A stretch of 64,000 nucleotides of DNA from Bombardia bombarda (taxonomy: Eukaryota > Ascomycota > Sordariomycetes > Sordariales > Lasiosphaeriaceae): positions 1 to 64,000 of the forward strand of contig JAULSR010000006.1 in assembly GCA_030512295.1 (NCBI GenBank), written 5' to 3'. Positions 49,065 through 60,990 of the stretch are shown one piece after another. Every line of letters begins with the position of its first letter. Position 1 is the first letter of the stretch. The notes below the pieces were generated by a model, which saw nothing but the letters and a program-made list of their open reading frames with translations, was not told the DNA's origin and ran no database searches. The position numbers and the translations under genes are program-made.

Positions 49065-49355
49065 GGGTCCTCCTCCCATGCAAAGCTCTCCAGCCAACCG
49101 AAGACGGGAGTCGAAGACGGTCCAGCCATTGAGCCGATAAAGCACGACAATGACCAGGAGAAGCAGGAGGCAAAGCAGAAGATAACGGTTCATGAATTTG
49201 GTCGAGACGAGGGTGTAGGCACGCTTACCCATAAGGCTTCTAAGCTGAACCTAAAGGGAAGCATCCGCATGGCAAAGGATAAGTTCAAGCGGTCCCGGGT
49301 TGCCTCGTTGTTCGGGAAACCCAAGGAAGAGACAGCAGGAGGGGAGAGAGAGTAA
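49065..49355 (+). other. In-frame continuation of the HNH gene after an amber codon
   Basis: Same frame as the HNH ORF, open for 96 codons from 49065 to the TAA at 49353-49355. It encodes a basic tail with LNLKGSIRMAKDKFKRSRVA, a composition unlike random DNA. Supports a single nonsense change at 49062-49064. Confidence 0.55.
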
Positions 49356-51303
49356 AGGAATTTCTGCGTTTGACATTGTACTGTAAAATAAATAAAGTGG
49401 TATAAAACGTGTAAAGACCTGGTTATTACATTGCATTGTTGTAATTGGCTTACGTGACAAGTTGACAAGTGCGTGCAGCTAAGAAGCGCAATGCGCGATT
49501 ATCGAAAAAATCCGTGGTGCGCGTGTCGCTCGCTACACATTGAAAAGGTTGGCGTTGCCCGCTAACGAAAAGGTGCGTGCAGCTGATAGCAGCTACCGGG
49601 CTGCATCAATAAAGTTAGCGTCCCGCAACTGACGACGTGAGTGCGTAGAGGAGGTCACTGCAATTTTTGGCCCGTGGGAGGCCGTCGCAGGTTCAACGTG
49701 TATTGAAAAAGGTTCGGAGAGGCCATCGCGCGGGGAGCAACTGCCCCGTGCACATCAATTCCGCATCATTTCCTCACTTCGGTCGCGCTCCCGAAACCGC
49801 CGTCTCCATTTCCTCGCATCGCTTGTCAATCGCTTCGGCTGCGCTCCCGGTTCCCTGGAGCCACGCATCTCCAAAGGCTTTGCATCCGAACACTGTCTTT
49901 GCACCGGATGCGGCCCCGGATGCGGCCCTTGTTCAAGCCATGGTACGTTATAAAAGTTCTTTCTGTCATCTCTCATTTTCCATCCTTCCTGTCTGCCTCC
50001 TGTCTGCCTCCTGTCTGCCTCCTGGTGATGCAACGGATTGCCATCTTTCGTTTCGCGGGGTTGCGCATGCCTGTCCAATCCGTGCGCTGGTCGTTCAAGC
50101 CGCACCATGCTACTGCGCGCCAGTTGTTCGCGACCTGCTGATGCGTGCTAGTCGGGGTCCGTAACTGTAGGTTTCACTAGGGTACCGCTACGTTAGAGCC
50201 TGATACGAACAATCCCTCTGTGGGTTGCGCGTAAGGTAGGTTCAATTGGTCTGGTATTCTTGTTGTTGTTGTTCTAGCTTGAATTGATTTGAAGGCCAGC
50301 CCAATTACTTGCAAGTTTGGCCCACTTACTTGAATTACTTGACTTACTTTTCTCTCCACTTTTAACCCATATAAAAAAGCTTGGGCCAACACATTACGCG
50401 TTTTTTCGTCCACAAAAAAGCTCGGGCCCCGTGCGTGCGTTTTTTGGAAGTCAAAATTTTATTTGTTATCTGAGCGATTTGAGCCTGACTGAGCTCAAGG
50501 GAGCGGTAGCCAAAATACCCGATTCGGGAGTCAACAACTTGGTGATGCAGCTAGGCGCCTGTATGCCTAGTTGCCCTCAAATCACTTTATTCCTATGCCA
50601 ACTCTGCAGGCACAATAGTGCGTGGATGGAGTCATCTTTGAGTGAATGCCTCTGCGCGGAAAGGTCAGGCATCACGAAGTAAATAAAACAGGCTTCAATG
50701 ACAGGGTCTTGGTGTTGTGGCTAACTTGGCTGACTGGCGACAGGATTGCTGTCCGGCCGGCGCCAGGAACCCAGCAAAAAGTGGGTTTTTTGGGCCAAAT
50801 TTGGCTCCACATCTTGCAAATCAAGTAAGTAATCGACAGCAAATATTTGAATTGATTTGCTTGAATTGTGGGCCAACTTGGCTTGGCTTACTTGAATTGG
50901 CTTACTTGAATTACTTGGCTTACTTGAATTACTTGGCTTACTTACCCGCACTTGTTGGTTTGGCCCGCATCTTCTGCACGACATCGCCTCCGAGGAATCG
51001 CCAGTCTATTTCTCCACTGGGGACGTAAGCATGAGCGCAACGGATGAAGCGTAGATAGGTTGGTTAACTAAATCTCTCAATTCACAACCTAAGCGACATG
51101 TCCCTGAGCTGTCTTTATCTTTGCTCAGTACGAGACGAATGAACTAACTGTCTAGCTTCATAGGCATGGCTGACGACAAGAACTAAAAACTGTTGACTCT
51201 GGCTATACTATCAGAGAACTACAGTTTCGTCTAGGTCTACATTCAGCACAAACGGGAAGCGAGGATAAAATCCAGCTGTATCGCTTCACTCAAAAAACAG
51301 ACA
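49356..51303. other. Repeat-bearing, gene-poor region
   Basis: No intact gene. Short direct repeats occur (CTGCCTCCTGT three times near 49,990-50,025) and two blocks of CTTGAATT/TTACTTGGC motif. A GTG/TTG-only ORF at 49667-50164 has no domain. Likely a graveyard of old insertions. Confidence 0.5.
50876..50945. repeat. TTACTTGAATTACTTGGC-type direct repeats
   Basis: Three to four imperfect 17-18 bp units in tandem. The same motif family occurs 550 bp to the left (50300-50350), next to a shared CTTGAATTGATTTG sequence (50278 and 50846). Confidence 0.75.
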
Positions 51304-51585
51304 GTGGCCGAGTGCATCAACGATCATTGTTTAAGATACCCCACTTGTTTACATGCGGCCATAAAATCCACTCTTTCCAACTCCCAACTAACGTTACTTA
51401 AACTTATACGGCACGCACCCATCGAGGCATTTCGCAAACAGGAAACTGCGGGGCTTACTCCCCTTCATCTTGCTGTCGACTATGCAAGGTCCAGCAAGGA
51501 GCAGGTCAAGGTTGTTTCCGACCTTCTTCTTCGTGACCCTGAACCCCTATCTCCAAGTCTTCACCATCTTACATACCTTACCTAG
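51304..51585 (+). pseudogene. Orphan ankyrin-repeat fragment
   Basis: A 93-codon open frame without an ATG encodes one and a half ankyrin repeats of the type found at the start of fungal ankyrin proteins (PTCLHAAIKSTLSN, TLLKLIRHAPIEAFRKQ and GLTPLHLAVDYARSSKEQVK). It ends in a chance stop that overlaps, tail to tail, the 3' end of the giant gene on the other strand. No further repeats follow. Confidence 0.55.
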
Positions 51586-54500
51586 TGTAGCCTAGCATCT
51601 GAGCCACCTCCACCACCCCTAACCCTCACACCCCCTAACGACAACCCCATCGCAATCATCGGCAACGCAGGCACCCTCGTCTTGAAATTCTCAATCAACA
51701 CCTTCGGTCTTTTCCCTGTGATCTTGCTCTTCCCATCCGCCGTGACCAACCCCAGCCTTTTGGCCCAGATATCCACCGCCCTTTCGGGGACATCATCACC
51801 CTCGCTCTTTCCCTTCCACTTATCTTGAACATCTTTCCATGTCGTCTTCTCTGGCTGGGGCGACCACGCCGGGAGGGCACCTCCTTCGTCTGCAGGAGGA
51901 AACTTCGGCAGCTTGCTGCTAAGCACGGGCTGCTTCATATCCTCGACGACATTGAACTTGAGCTCCTCGTCCGGCGCCAGCTGGGGCGTGGGCGGTTTGA
52001 TGGAGACGGCCATGACGAGGGGCATGGTCGGCTTGTCGCCTGTGAGGAGGGCGCCGACCTTGTTGCCGCTGACGAGGGGGTCGAGGTTGGGGTTGTCTGT
52101 TTGAGTGTCAGTAATGGGTCAAATTCAGCTTTGAGAATATGGGGGGTTTGAGAAAGACGTACATTGATCCCACAGCGACCGCTCAACCGGCTTCTGCACC
52201 GCCTGCACCTCCCACTCCCGCTTCGCCCACGACTCGTAAATACGAACGCTCCCCGGAATCGTCTCCTGTCGCAGAGCCACAGCATGGTGCGCTTCCTGGT
52301 GAACCAGGACCGTGCATTTCGACGACAGGCCCTCATAAAGCTGCATCGGGCGCGCGTAGATAGACTGGGACTCTGCGGGAATTGGAATATCCTGCGGCTT
52401 CTCGCCCTTTGTGCCCCTGTGGTTCTTTTCCAACTTGGCGTCATTCACGGCAAACCGGAACGTGACCAAGAACGAGAACTTTCCGGCGCGTACAACCCAT
52501 GGTTTGCCGGCAGGCTTGGGCGGGTCATCCAGCGTGTGGCTGCTGGGCACTATTGAATCGCTCTTGCCACTTGCGACCTCTTTACCTTCTGGCTCCAGTC
52601 CTCCCTGGCAGGTGATGAGGAAGGCGGGCTCCCTCTCTGCTACTGTGGCAGCAGCTCCTCGTCCAGCAAGCAGATCAGCCGAAAGTCCCAGGTTTTTCCC
52701 AGACGAGCTCGAGCTCTTGAGCGCCAAGTCCCAGAACGCATCAATAGACAGGCGCGATGGCGGCGGGGCGGGCGTGCCAAACCCGATGTCGAAGCCAAAC
52801 ACCCAGAAGTCGACGTGCACGTTGCCGGCGAACGGTGGGCCAGTCACCGATAACGTCGCGCCAATCTCTGCTGATATCCGGATGGTACAGATCCACAGGT
52901 CCATGGTGTACCGAATACCAACAGCGATGGACGCTGTGCCCTTAAAATAGAATGGTTCAAAGTTGACGAGAAAGTCGAGGAAGGCATCAAACCAAGCACT
53001 AAGCCCGCCCAGCGTCAGCGCGGCGTGCAATCTCCCGCCGGCCATGCACACGTTTGGCGTGACGGCGAAGTAGGCCTCGCCCGTGATGCTCAGGTTGTTG
53101 CCCAATGACCAGTTGATACCCAGGCGCGGCGGGCGCGGGTACTGAGACGGCGCATTGAAGGCTTGGTGGTAGCCGCCAATGGTCAGCACCCAGTCGCCGG
53201 CGACGCCGCCGTTGGGTGTGTTTTTAAACCACGAATAAAGGGCCATGCCACCCGTGAGATGGCAGCTGGGATGGAGGACAAAAGATTTGGGCGAAAGCTG
53301 GGCCTCTAGCTTAAACACGCCGCTGTCGATGTCGAGGGTGCAGACGATGCCGAGCTCGATGTGGGCGACCCTGAAATTGGATCGCGACGAGGGCATGTCG
53401 GCTGATGCGACGGCGCAGATGCCCAGCTTGACGTTGGGGCTGAACTGCACAACGAGCACGGCGTCGACGATCAGCATCTGGAAGGCCGTTGCTTTGACGC
53501 CGGCGGCAATCCAGAAGGAGCCCTCAGCCGGGCGGAACCAGATGCCTTTCATGAGTTTTGTGAGAGTTGTGACGGGGGTGTCTGTCGGAGAGCCAGTCCC
53601 GTCGGGCTTCACAAAGGGGAATTCCACCACCTGGTCTACCGTCGGCAGCGCAATGTCCGAGTTGATGCCTACACCCGCGGTCAAACCTGAGAAGTCAGCG
53701 AAGCCGACCGAAAACAACGGACCGTTGAGTTTGCAAAAGATGAAGACCATGGTGTAGGTTTCCTCATCCTTGGCCTTGGGATCCTTCCATTTAGCAATGG
53801 CCTTGGTCTTCTCCGGCTTCGGGACAGTGGCGTAGACTCCCATGGCCTGGAACATATAGGGGTCAAACTTGAGAATCAGACCACCAGCATAGCACTCCAG
53901 GCCATTCATCTTACTGTGCATGAACCCGCCTGCGATGGTGATTGGCGGTTTTTCGAACGACACCAGCAAGCCTTGGAGAGAAAAGTTCACGTCGCTGATT
54001 CCCGGTGGCTTGGACAGATTGTGGTCCTTATCGAACGGCACATCGATGCTGAATCCCAAGAGCGACAAGCCGATGGGGCCCATGAGGAATGTGGCATCAA
54101 GCGTGATGCCGATCCTCCCTTCTCTGTAATAGAGACCGATGCTGTCGATGGAGAGGGGACCGAGGGCCTTCTTGAAGGCGGATTTGGAGCCCTTCTCGCC
54201 AGCGGGTTCCGGCGCCATGAGTGCCCTCTGACGGTGGAAGCCACGAGGCGCCTGTGGCTTCGGCTTTCCAAAGACGTAGTCAAGAATCACCTTATCGATC
54301 CCGCTCCCCGAGTCCTTAGCAACGATGAAGAAGTGAGATCCGGCGGCAATGACCACTTCCTTGTCATCAGTCTTTTCCTTCTCGGACTTGTAGAAGAGCT
54401 GCTCGGTGGAGGATTGCCTAGTGCTCTTGAGCGCATCAAACTCCTCCAACGTGATTCCTCGAGCATCTTTGTCGTTCTTGGAAGGCTGGCCATCTTGTAC

Positions 54501-57500
54501 CCAGAGGTAGTACATCTGCTCAAATGGCTGTTTCAGCGTCCCCATCATGGGTACAGTGACCGAAACCTCTGCGATAGCGGCCTTGATAAAGCGCTTCGAG
54601 GCCCTCTTCTTGTCCCAGTCTTTGCCTCTGAACTGGGTGAAGCAAAGCCGGATGCTCCCGATATTCAGCATAACCGTGAAGAAGACCGTTCCATTGTGCT
54701 CGAAACAGCGGAGAACAAAAAACTCCTTGTCACCTCCAGGCGATATCTCGGCATTCTTGATGGGAGCAGGGAGGTCATCAAGCGTCGAGTCCAGCACAGC
54801 CTCCAAGACTTTCCCGATTGTAATGGGGTCCTTGGGGTTGACCTCCGAGACAGACGCTTTGAATTCCCAACCGTCTCCAGAATTATGATACTTCAAGCTC
54901 AGACGCAGCATCTTGGCGACTTTAAGCGTGCCGGCAATGTCAAATTCTGTGCCGCGACCACCTTCAACCTTCTCATAGTGGTATGTCAGAGACAGGTTCT
55001 CCATCTCTATGTGGCTGAGAAACTCCATCACGCTTGACCGGGAATCGACGTCCCAGAATTGAGCAATGTGACCAACCGTCAGGTTGTCAATGTTGGCGCC
55101 CAGCGTCCATGCCTCCCCTTTGTACTGGAGCGTACCCTTCAACCGGGCTGGATCCTGAAGTACAGGTTCGATGGTTTCATCATACTTCGCATTCTTGAAG
55201 AGCAGCAGGTCAATGCCGAGACTGAGATGGAAGCCCTTGTCCGAATCCTTGCCCCAGTTGTACCCAGCTGCGAGAGAAACTGTTTCCAGACAGAAAGTCG
55301 GAGGTCGGTTCTTGACATCGTCGGTATCGGTGCAGCGGATGATCCCGCTGAAAGATATTCCCTTTTGGCTAATCTCTATGACCGCATGTGCTATCTCGGT
55401 CGGAATGCCCTTGGGTAAGTTGTTGACAGTACTATCTGACATGAGCGTCTTCAAGTCGAGATTGGTGAGTCTCTCGCCAGGGGGCAGCGTAACAGGTTGG
55501 AGAACGGAGTACGGCTCATATCCCGGGAGAGCCTTCAGGTATAAACTTGAAGACAAGACAGGTGGTGCTTGAGTAGTGGTGAAAAGTTAGCGAAGACTCA
55601 ATAACAGGTAGTTGACTGCTCAGCAACCACCACCATACAGTCAGGGGCACAAGCAACATACCGCACCAAAGCGAACCCCTGAGATAAACACCCGACGACC
55701 GTCCCCACCCCAGCTCAAAGAGAAACGCCAACGGCTTTCCCGGCTGATCCTTCGGCTTTCCAATAGTGACACTCGCCTCGATCGTAATACACGCAGTCTG
55801 AATACCCGCCAGACTCCCATCCTCATTCAGCGACAGCGACATCTCCACCCTCCTCGGCGCGATCCTCTTTCGGTCAATCACCTCATCCGCCTTCTTCAGC
55901 AGACCCTCCAGATCGACCGACTCCAGGCCCGGCAGACTTTGAAACCATTTGAACAGCGCCCCAATCACGTCCGTTGGCGGCTCGTCCCCGTCTGGCTTCT
56001 TCTTCATCGTACTCGGACTCGAAAGCATCAGATTCACCGCCCGGCTCCGCACATCAACCACGGCATCAAAACTCGCCTCCCCGACATCCAGCCGCATCGC
56101 AAACGCCAACTCCCCCTCGCAAACGGCCCAGTCGTCAACCGCGCCAAACTTGCATGTGGCCGTCTTGCGCGCAACCACCACCACGTCGGAAATACTCACC
56201 CCCTTGATAACCCCGCCCAGCCAATCGTCAAGCGCGCGCGTGTCCAAACTGAACTGCAGCCGCAGATTCGTCTCGTGCTGCGGACTGGGTCGGAACCACA
56301 TGGCATTGCGCGCGTCGGCGGCTGTGTCGAAAGTCAACTCGACAGCCTTCAAAAGGCGGATAGCAGAGAACTTGTCCAGGTCGAAACCGACATGTTCGGC
56401 GACGGCGCCGATGGTGGTCGAGAATGGCTGGGTGCCTGGGGCGAGCGCAAAGACCATCGTGATGCGGTCTGTGAGCATCTTTTGGAGGGCCGGGGGGGTT
56501 ATGTCGCTGAAGGCGGTGGCTGCTGCTGCGGTTGTCAAAGTAATCGTGTGGTCAGGTACGGGGGAGAAGGTCACGGAGAAGTCGATCGCCGTGTCTTTTG
56601 TGACGGGCCAGGCGCCGGCTGTCATTGACATGGTGCAGTCGCCTGGGGGGGCGTGGATAGCGCTGAACCAGGCGACCCAGCTGTCGAGGGGGTCAAAGAA
56701 GACGGCGGTGGCCGGGTCAGAGGGGTTCTTTTGCAGGACGAAGGAGCGCTGGTGGAGGGAGTCGATGAAGAGAAATAGGGGGTGGTCTTGGAGGACGACG
56801 ACTTTGGTTGTGTTTGGGGGTAGGTTGGGTTGCTTGGCGGTCTCGGATACAAAATAGCAGACGCCAGTGGCGTCGGGGTTGTCGATCAGGATGCCCGAGG
56901 TGAGCCTGGTGGTTAGCGAGACTGGATCCAGCCAGTCTGATTCGGAATCGGAATTGGAGTCAGAGTCGTCGTCTGTGAGGGCATCCCAGTCGTCCGACTC
57001 TGAGTCTACCATATCCCACGACCACGTTCGCCTGTGGCCTGCTGGCTTGTCGGTATTCCTGATACTGGTGCTCCCGTTCCCTTTGTATGTGATAGTCATA
57101 TCTCGGGCGCCTGGGCGGTCAACACCCGGGTTTCTGACGGTCACAACAGGGTCGTCGTCGTCGTCGTCGTCGTCGCCATCCTCCACAACGTGCACGAGCC
57201 CGAGCCCATTCGGCTTGACGCCCCTCGTCCGCAAATTGTAAACCCGCGGCTTGGTAGCTTCATTATAGACCTGGTCACAGCCATTGGCAAATCGAACTGT
57301 AGCTTGTCCATCTCCCAGATTCAATGTTGCGAGCGATGTAAAGCAAACATATGTGATGTAGTCTTTGTAGCTGGCGGGCATGGGTCCTGCCTTTCCGAAT
57401 GCATAATTGACCATGGCAGCGGTATCAGGCGGAGTTGATGTAACATCGGAAATGAATGTCAAGATAGTTTTCAGAATCTTCTTTTTCCGTGACTCTGGTG

Positions 57501-59040
57501 TTAATGTGCCCTTTTTCTGCTTCTTTGCCGCCCAGTTCTTGAAGAACAAGCTAAGCTTTTGGATAGGCTTTTTCAACAACGAGGTTTTGCCTCTGGCTTT
57601 GGCAGCCTCGTCTTCCCACTTTTTCGCAGCTTTCAACATGGGATCATCGTCTGGGAATAACACATGAGCCGTTGTTCTTCATTGTCGAGAATAGCTAGGA
57701 AGGTCATTATAAACTCACAATCGTCCACTGCATGAACCTTGAAGCGACTCGCGAGATCAAAAAACCCCTTCTTATCCTGAATCATGTACTCTGGATACTG
57801 TGACAGGAAGAGAGGTGCCGTGTTTACAGGACCGACTTTGAGTGACTGGACCTTGAGCCACTCGTGAATGGCAAACAAGAGTTCCCATCCTGGTCGTAGA
57901 GGACAGTCATGTGTCAGCTCAAGATCTCTACTACCTCTCGGAGTCTGTCTCAGAGTGTGATGCGGATAAGACGGGAAATAAGCTTACGAGGATGCCCATA
58001 CCCCCCTCCACCTGCACTAGCAAACATATTTTTTGGATTGAAGGTGTCAAACATATAGGGTAACGGAGTACTGCTGCTTGATCCATGATGAGACAACTTG
58101 ACGTTGGTGACTTGGCAGTTTGCCCATTCTATTATTCTCCTTTCCAGCTTAGCGTCGGCATCGCCCGCGAAGTAGTGTGAGACATGCTCGTTGCTCCACA
58201 CTATCATGTTGCTTATTGAACTCTTGTTGGTCTCTGTGAGAGTCTTGTCGGTGACTCCATTGTTCCCAAGTGCCAGCTGATTGACAGCAACACAATACAT
58301 TCCAGGAACAGGGGCTGTGCCGCTGCCCGTACTTGGGGCAGCAGGGGGTTGATCTCGACCAATTTTGCGATGGAGGTCATGTAGTTCCACGGATCAGCCT
58401 GTGGCGGGTCCAGATCAATTTGATCATCATACTCCCTCAAGTCAAAGAAGTTTCGTCCTAACAGTTCCGCGCTCTTAGTCCTCGGTAGGAGCGTGTCCTT
58501 GGCCCAGGTGAAGCCGTCATTAGACAAGATATCTAACGTCTTCTTGGTAGTGTTGACTTGGAAATGATGCTCGAACTTTTCCTTGACTCCCTCACTCTGA
58601 TCCATAAAATAGGGCGCAAAGAAGTATGATTTGGGATTTCCATTGGTATCGTAACACGCTCTCAGAACTTTGGTTTTCTTCGCATTTGCCGCGCCATGTG
58701 GCCATTTGCCCACATCTGCCCGGAGAAACTCCATGACGCCTTCATAGTGGTCAGCATCCCAGTGACTTACCACAAACACGTCAAAAAGAAGGTAGGGTCG
58801 CCCATTCTGGTTCTTCAGAACATATTTGGATTGGCAGTTGAACGCCTGCTCGATAGCCAGGATAGTCGTATCGATGCTGTCTCGCCATGCTCCGTTGTCT
58901 TTCTTGCCGCCGTCGAGAAAAACCGCCTTGCACACATCTCGACAGCCATCAGTTGTGGTCCCGGGTTTAGAGAGAATGTGGATTGCTCCATCGCCAGCGT
59001 CCACGTTTATGTGAAACGAATCGACTCGGTAAAAGGCCAT
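51582..59040 (-). CDS. Giant ComEC-type metallo-beta-lactamase / DUF6603-like fusion protein
   Basis: Five exons: 59040-57988, 57889-57719, 57650-55662, 55567-52163 and 52096-51582 (introns 98, 68, 94 and 66 bp). The sum is 7,133 bp, one base short of 2,378 codons; the missing base fits the G5 run 58344-58348, where the two MBL halves change frame. The N-terminal 390 residues form an MBL fold with VSHWDADH (H93, D95, D97, H98), FAGDAD (about 293-296) and KLSHHGSSSS (about 316-325), the HxDxDH and SHHGS motifs of ComEC-type hydrolases. After an acidic linker with D8, residues from about 470 on are DUF6603-like: long beta-rich repeats such as LSIDSIGLYYREGRIGITLD and ALTLGGLSAWFDAFLDFLVN. No ATG opens the second part, so a fusion is favoured. 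Biochemical role unknown. Confidence 0.75.
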
Positions 59041-59940
59041 TTGCTGTTGTTCTTCTGTGTCGAAAGGTTGCGGAACTTGAGGCGATTGAAGTTGAAAAGA
59101 CACCTCCCTCTCTATCGCAAAATGCCCGACAGTGGGTTAAAAGACTGATTTTTGAGTGCGAGAATTGACAAAAACAGTTGTGTAAGTGGAATGGTAAGAC
59201 GATGGGACCTCGAAGGGGGTGCAGTGTTTAGTGCTCGGTGTGCCCCTATCCTTTTGACACATGGTAGGCCTGCCGACAAATTCGTTCTGGACTATTGAAT
59301 ATGGGGCAGCTGAAAAGGCGGGGGTGGCCAGGTGTAACCTTTGACCTGTCTTGGTTCCTGGCCTAAAGATCTAGACATTCAGGGGTTTGGAGACGGCACG
59401 TTAAGCTAGGCCCGCTTGGTCAACTTTCGGTAATATCTTCGGAAACGCAACCTGGACCCCTCCCTTATGATAACGATAGAGTCGAGCCTGGGCTTCTCCC
59501 CGTTACCCTAATACCTAGCTACAAGGATTCGCCGGATAGAACGGACCTCCAGACTCGGGTCAATGCTCTGGGCAAGGTCTGAACGGTACAGTATCAGATA
59601 GAGCTTATATGGGAAAGGTCAATGTTACGGGAAGGGGCAAATAGACTATTTTTGTTTTTTCGTCACGGAAATTTAATGATCAAGTTGTCACAGTTGAAGA
59701 TATCGAGCTTGTTGAAAAAAAAAAAAAAGCGTGTGTTGTCTCATAAATCTGCATCATGTGCTCTTGGACCGAACTGAAAACGGCAGAATGGCCACCTCGT
59801 CAAATCCTTGACCGCAATCTGAAGCGCATTTTGACTCGGCCACCCGCCGGTACATCCACTTCTACTTCGAGCTCCTTGAAAGAAATGTCGTACGCTTGTT
59901 CATGACCCTGCTCACCCGCCTCACGTCCCAGCTGCTCTGG
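59041..59940. other. Spacer between giant gene and lectin-like gene
   Basis: About 900 bp with an A14 run near 59716-59728 and no supported gene. Holds the promoter of the giant minus-strand gene and the 3' flank of the lectin-like gene. Confidence 0.5.
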
Positions 59941-60990
59941 TCAGCTCTCATACACCCAGTCATCCCTGAGAGTGCTGATTATGTTATCGCCATCCTCCAA
60001 CGTCGTGTAGATGAAGTTTCTCTTGGTTGCACGGTCAGCGGTGATGGTAATCTGTGCATCAGAAAGAATTTTCAGCCCCGCTGCAGATGAAACTGGCGTG
60101 GGCGTGCTGAACGAGGGATTCGTTCTGTTGGCCGAGGTTCGCCACAGCCTGTGGTCAGCATCCGTGAAGTACACGAAGAACGTGCCGGTGGGGACGCCAG
60201 CTTCTACGGGCCCAGCAACATAGACTGCGGCAATCTGAGCCTGGGCCCGAGCAATAATGTTATGGCTCTCAAGCGGTATCTCTGTGAAATGTGGTATAAG
60301 AATCTGCATACTAATGTACCGGTCGATTGTCATTTGACAAAGTTGAAAACATACCTTGGTTGGCTCCGGAGCTGGTGTTGAGCATGTAGATAACCTTTGT
60401 GCTTTTCTGGTAGATTACCCAGCGGTTCTTGCCATCGTAAAGCGCCGCTAGCCATGAGTCCTTGATGATATCAGATGCCGCGGTGGGAGTAGCGACTTTG
60501 GTGGTATTAGAGAGAATCTGCTGTTTGATCGATGTAGTCTTGTGCTCGGTATCCGTCCTGGTCATCACCATGTAAGCACGAGATCGGGATTCGTTAATAA
60601 AGCATCTGAAACATACACTTGAAAATAGACGTATCCTTCATCCTGGTCTTCGGGAGTACGAGCGGGGACGGTCAATCCTGCAATGTAGCCATGCTTCGCA
60701 AATGACCCTGGAATTGGGTCGTGGAGGGGTACTAGGAGGCAGATTTGGTTGGTTTTATCCTCAACACCATATACGCGAAGTGTGTCGTCCATTACTAGCG
60801 AAACCAAAGTCGATGGGTTGCTTAGCTTGGCTGTCTTTTTGGAATCGCCAATAGCCGGGCTGCGACCGGCACCGAGAACGCGCTGTTCATACTGAATAGC
60901 ATGGTCCGTTGGGTGAGACCAGTAGAGGTAGACCTTCTTGGTCGCCTTCTCGGAGGTCAGGGGGTTGATGATGGCAGTGAGAGCAGACAT
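59941..60990 (-). CDS. Lectin-like beta-propeller protein (fucose-lectin type)
   Basis: Predicted 305-residue protein in three exons (60990-60617, 60557-60355 and 60281-59941; introns 59 and 73 bp, in phase). No signal peptide. The sequence shows repeated blade-like units with a shared aromatic pattern: KKVYLYWSHPTDHAIQYEQ, DTLRVYGVEDKTNQICLL, RWVIYQKSTKVIYMLN and TFFVYFTDADHRLWRTS. These resemble the blades of fungal fucose-specific lectins (AAL/AFL type), which form six-bladed propellers, but sugar-binding Arg/Glu/Trp triplets cannot be confirmed by eye. It lies between two very large co-oriented genes and could be their partner or adaptor. Cytosolic by default. Alternative: a non-carbohydrate propeller. 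Confidence 0.7.

Noticed and set aside
49667..50164. 165-codon ORF in the repeat-bearing region
   Set aside because: Starts at a non-ATG codon, includes triplicated non-coding repeats and has no domain.
53916..55037. 373-codon plus ORF over the DUF6603-like region
   Set aside because: Antisense to a much longer frame with in-phase introns; no recognisable motif.
55612..56628. 338-codon plus ORF over the same giant gene
   Set aside because: Antisense shadow, Arg/His/Gln-rich with no domain.
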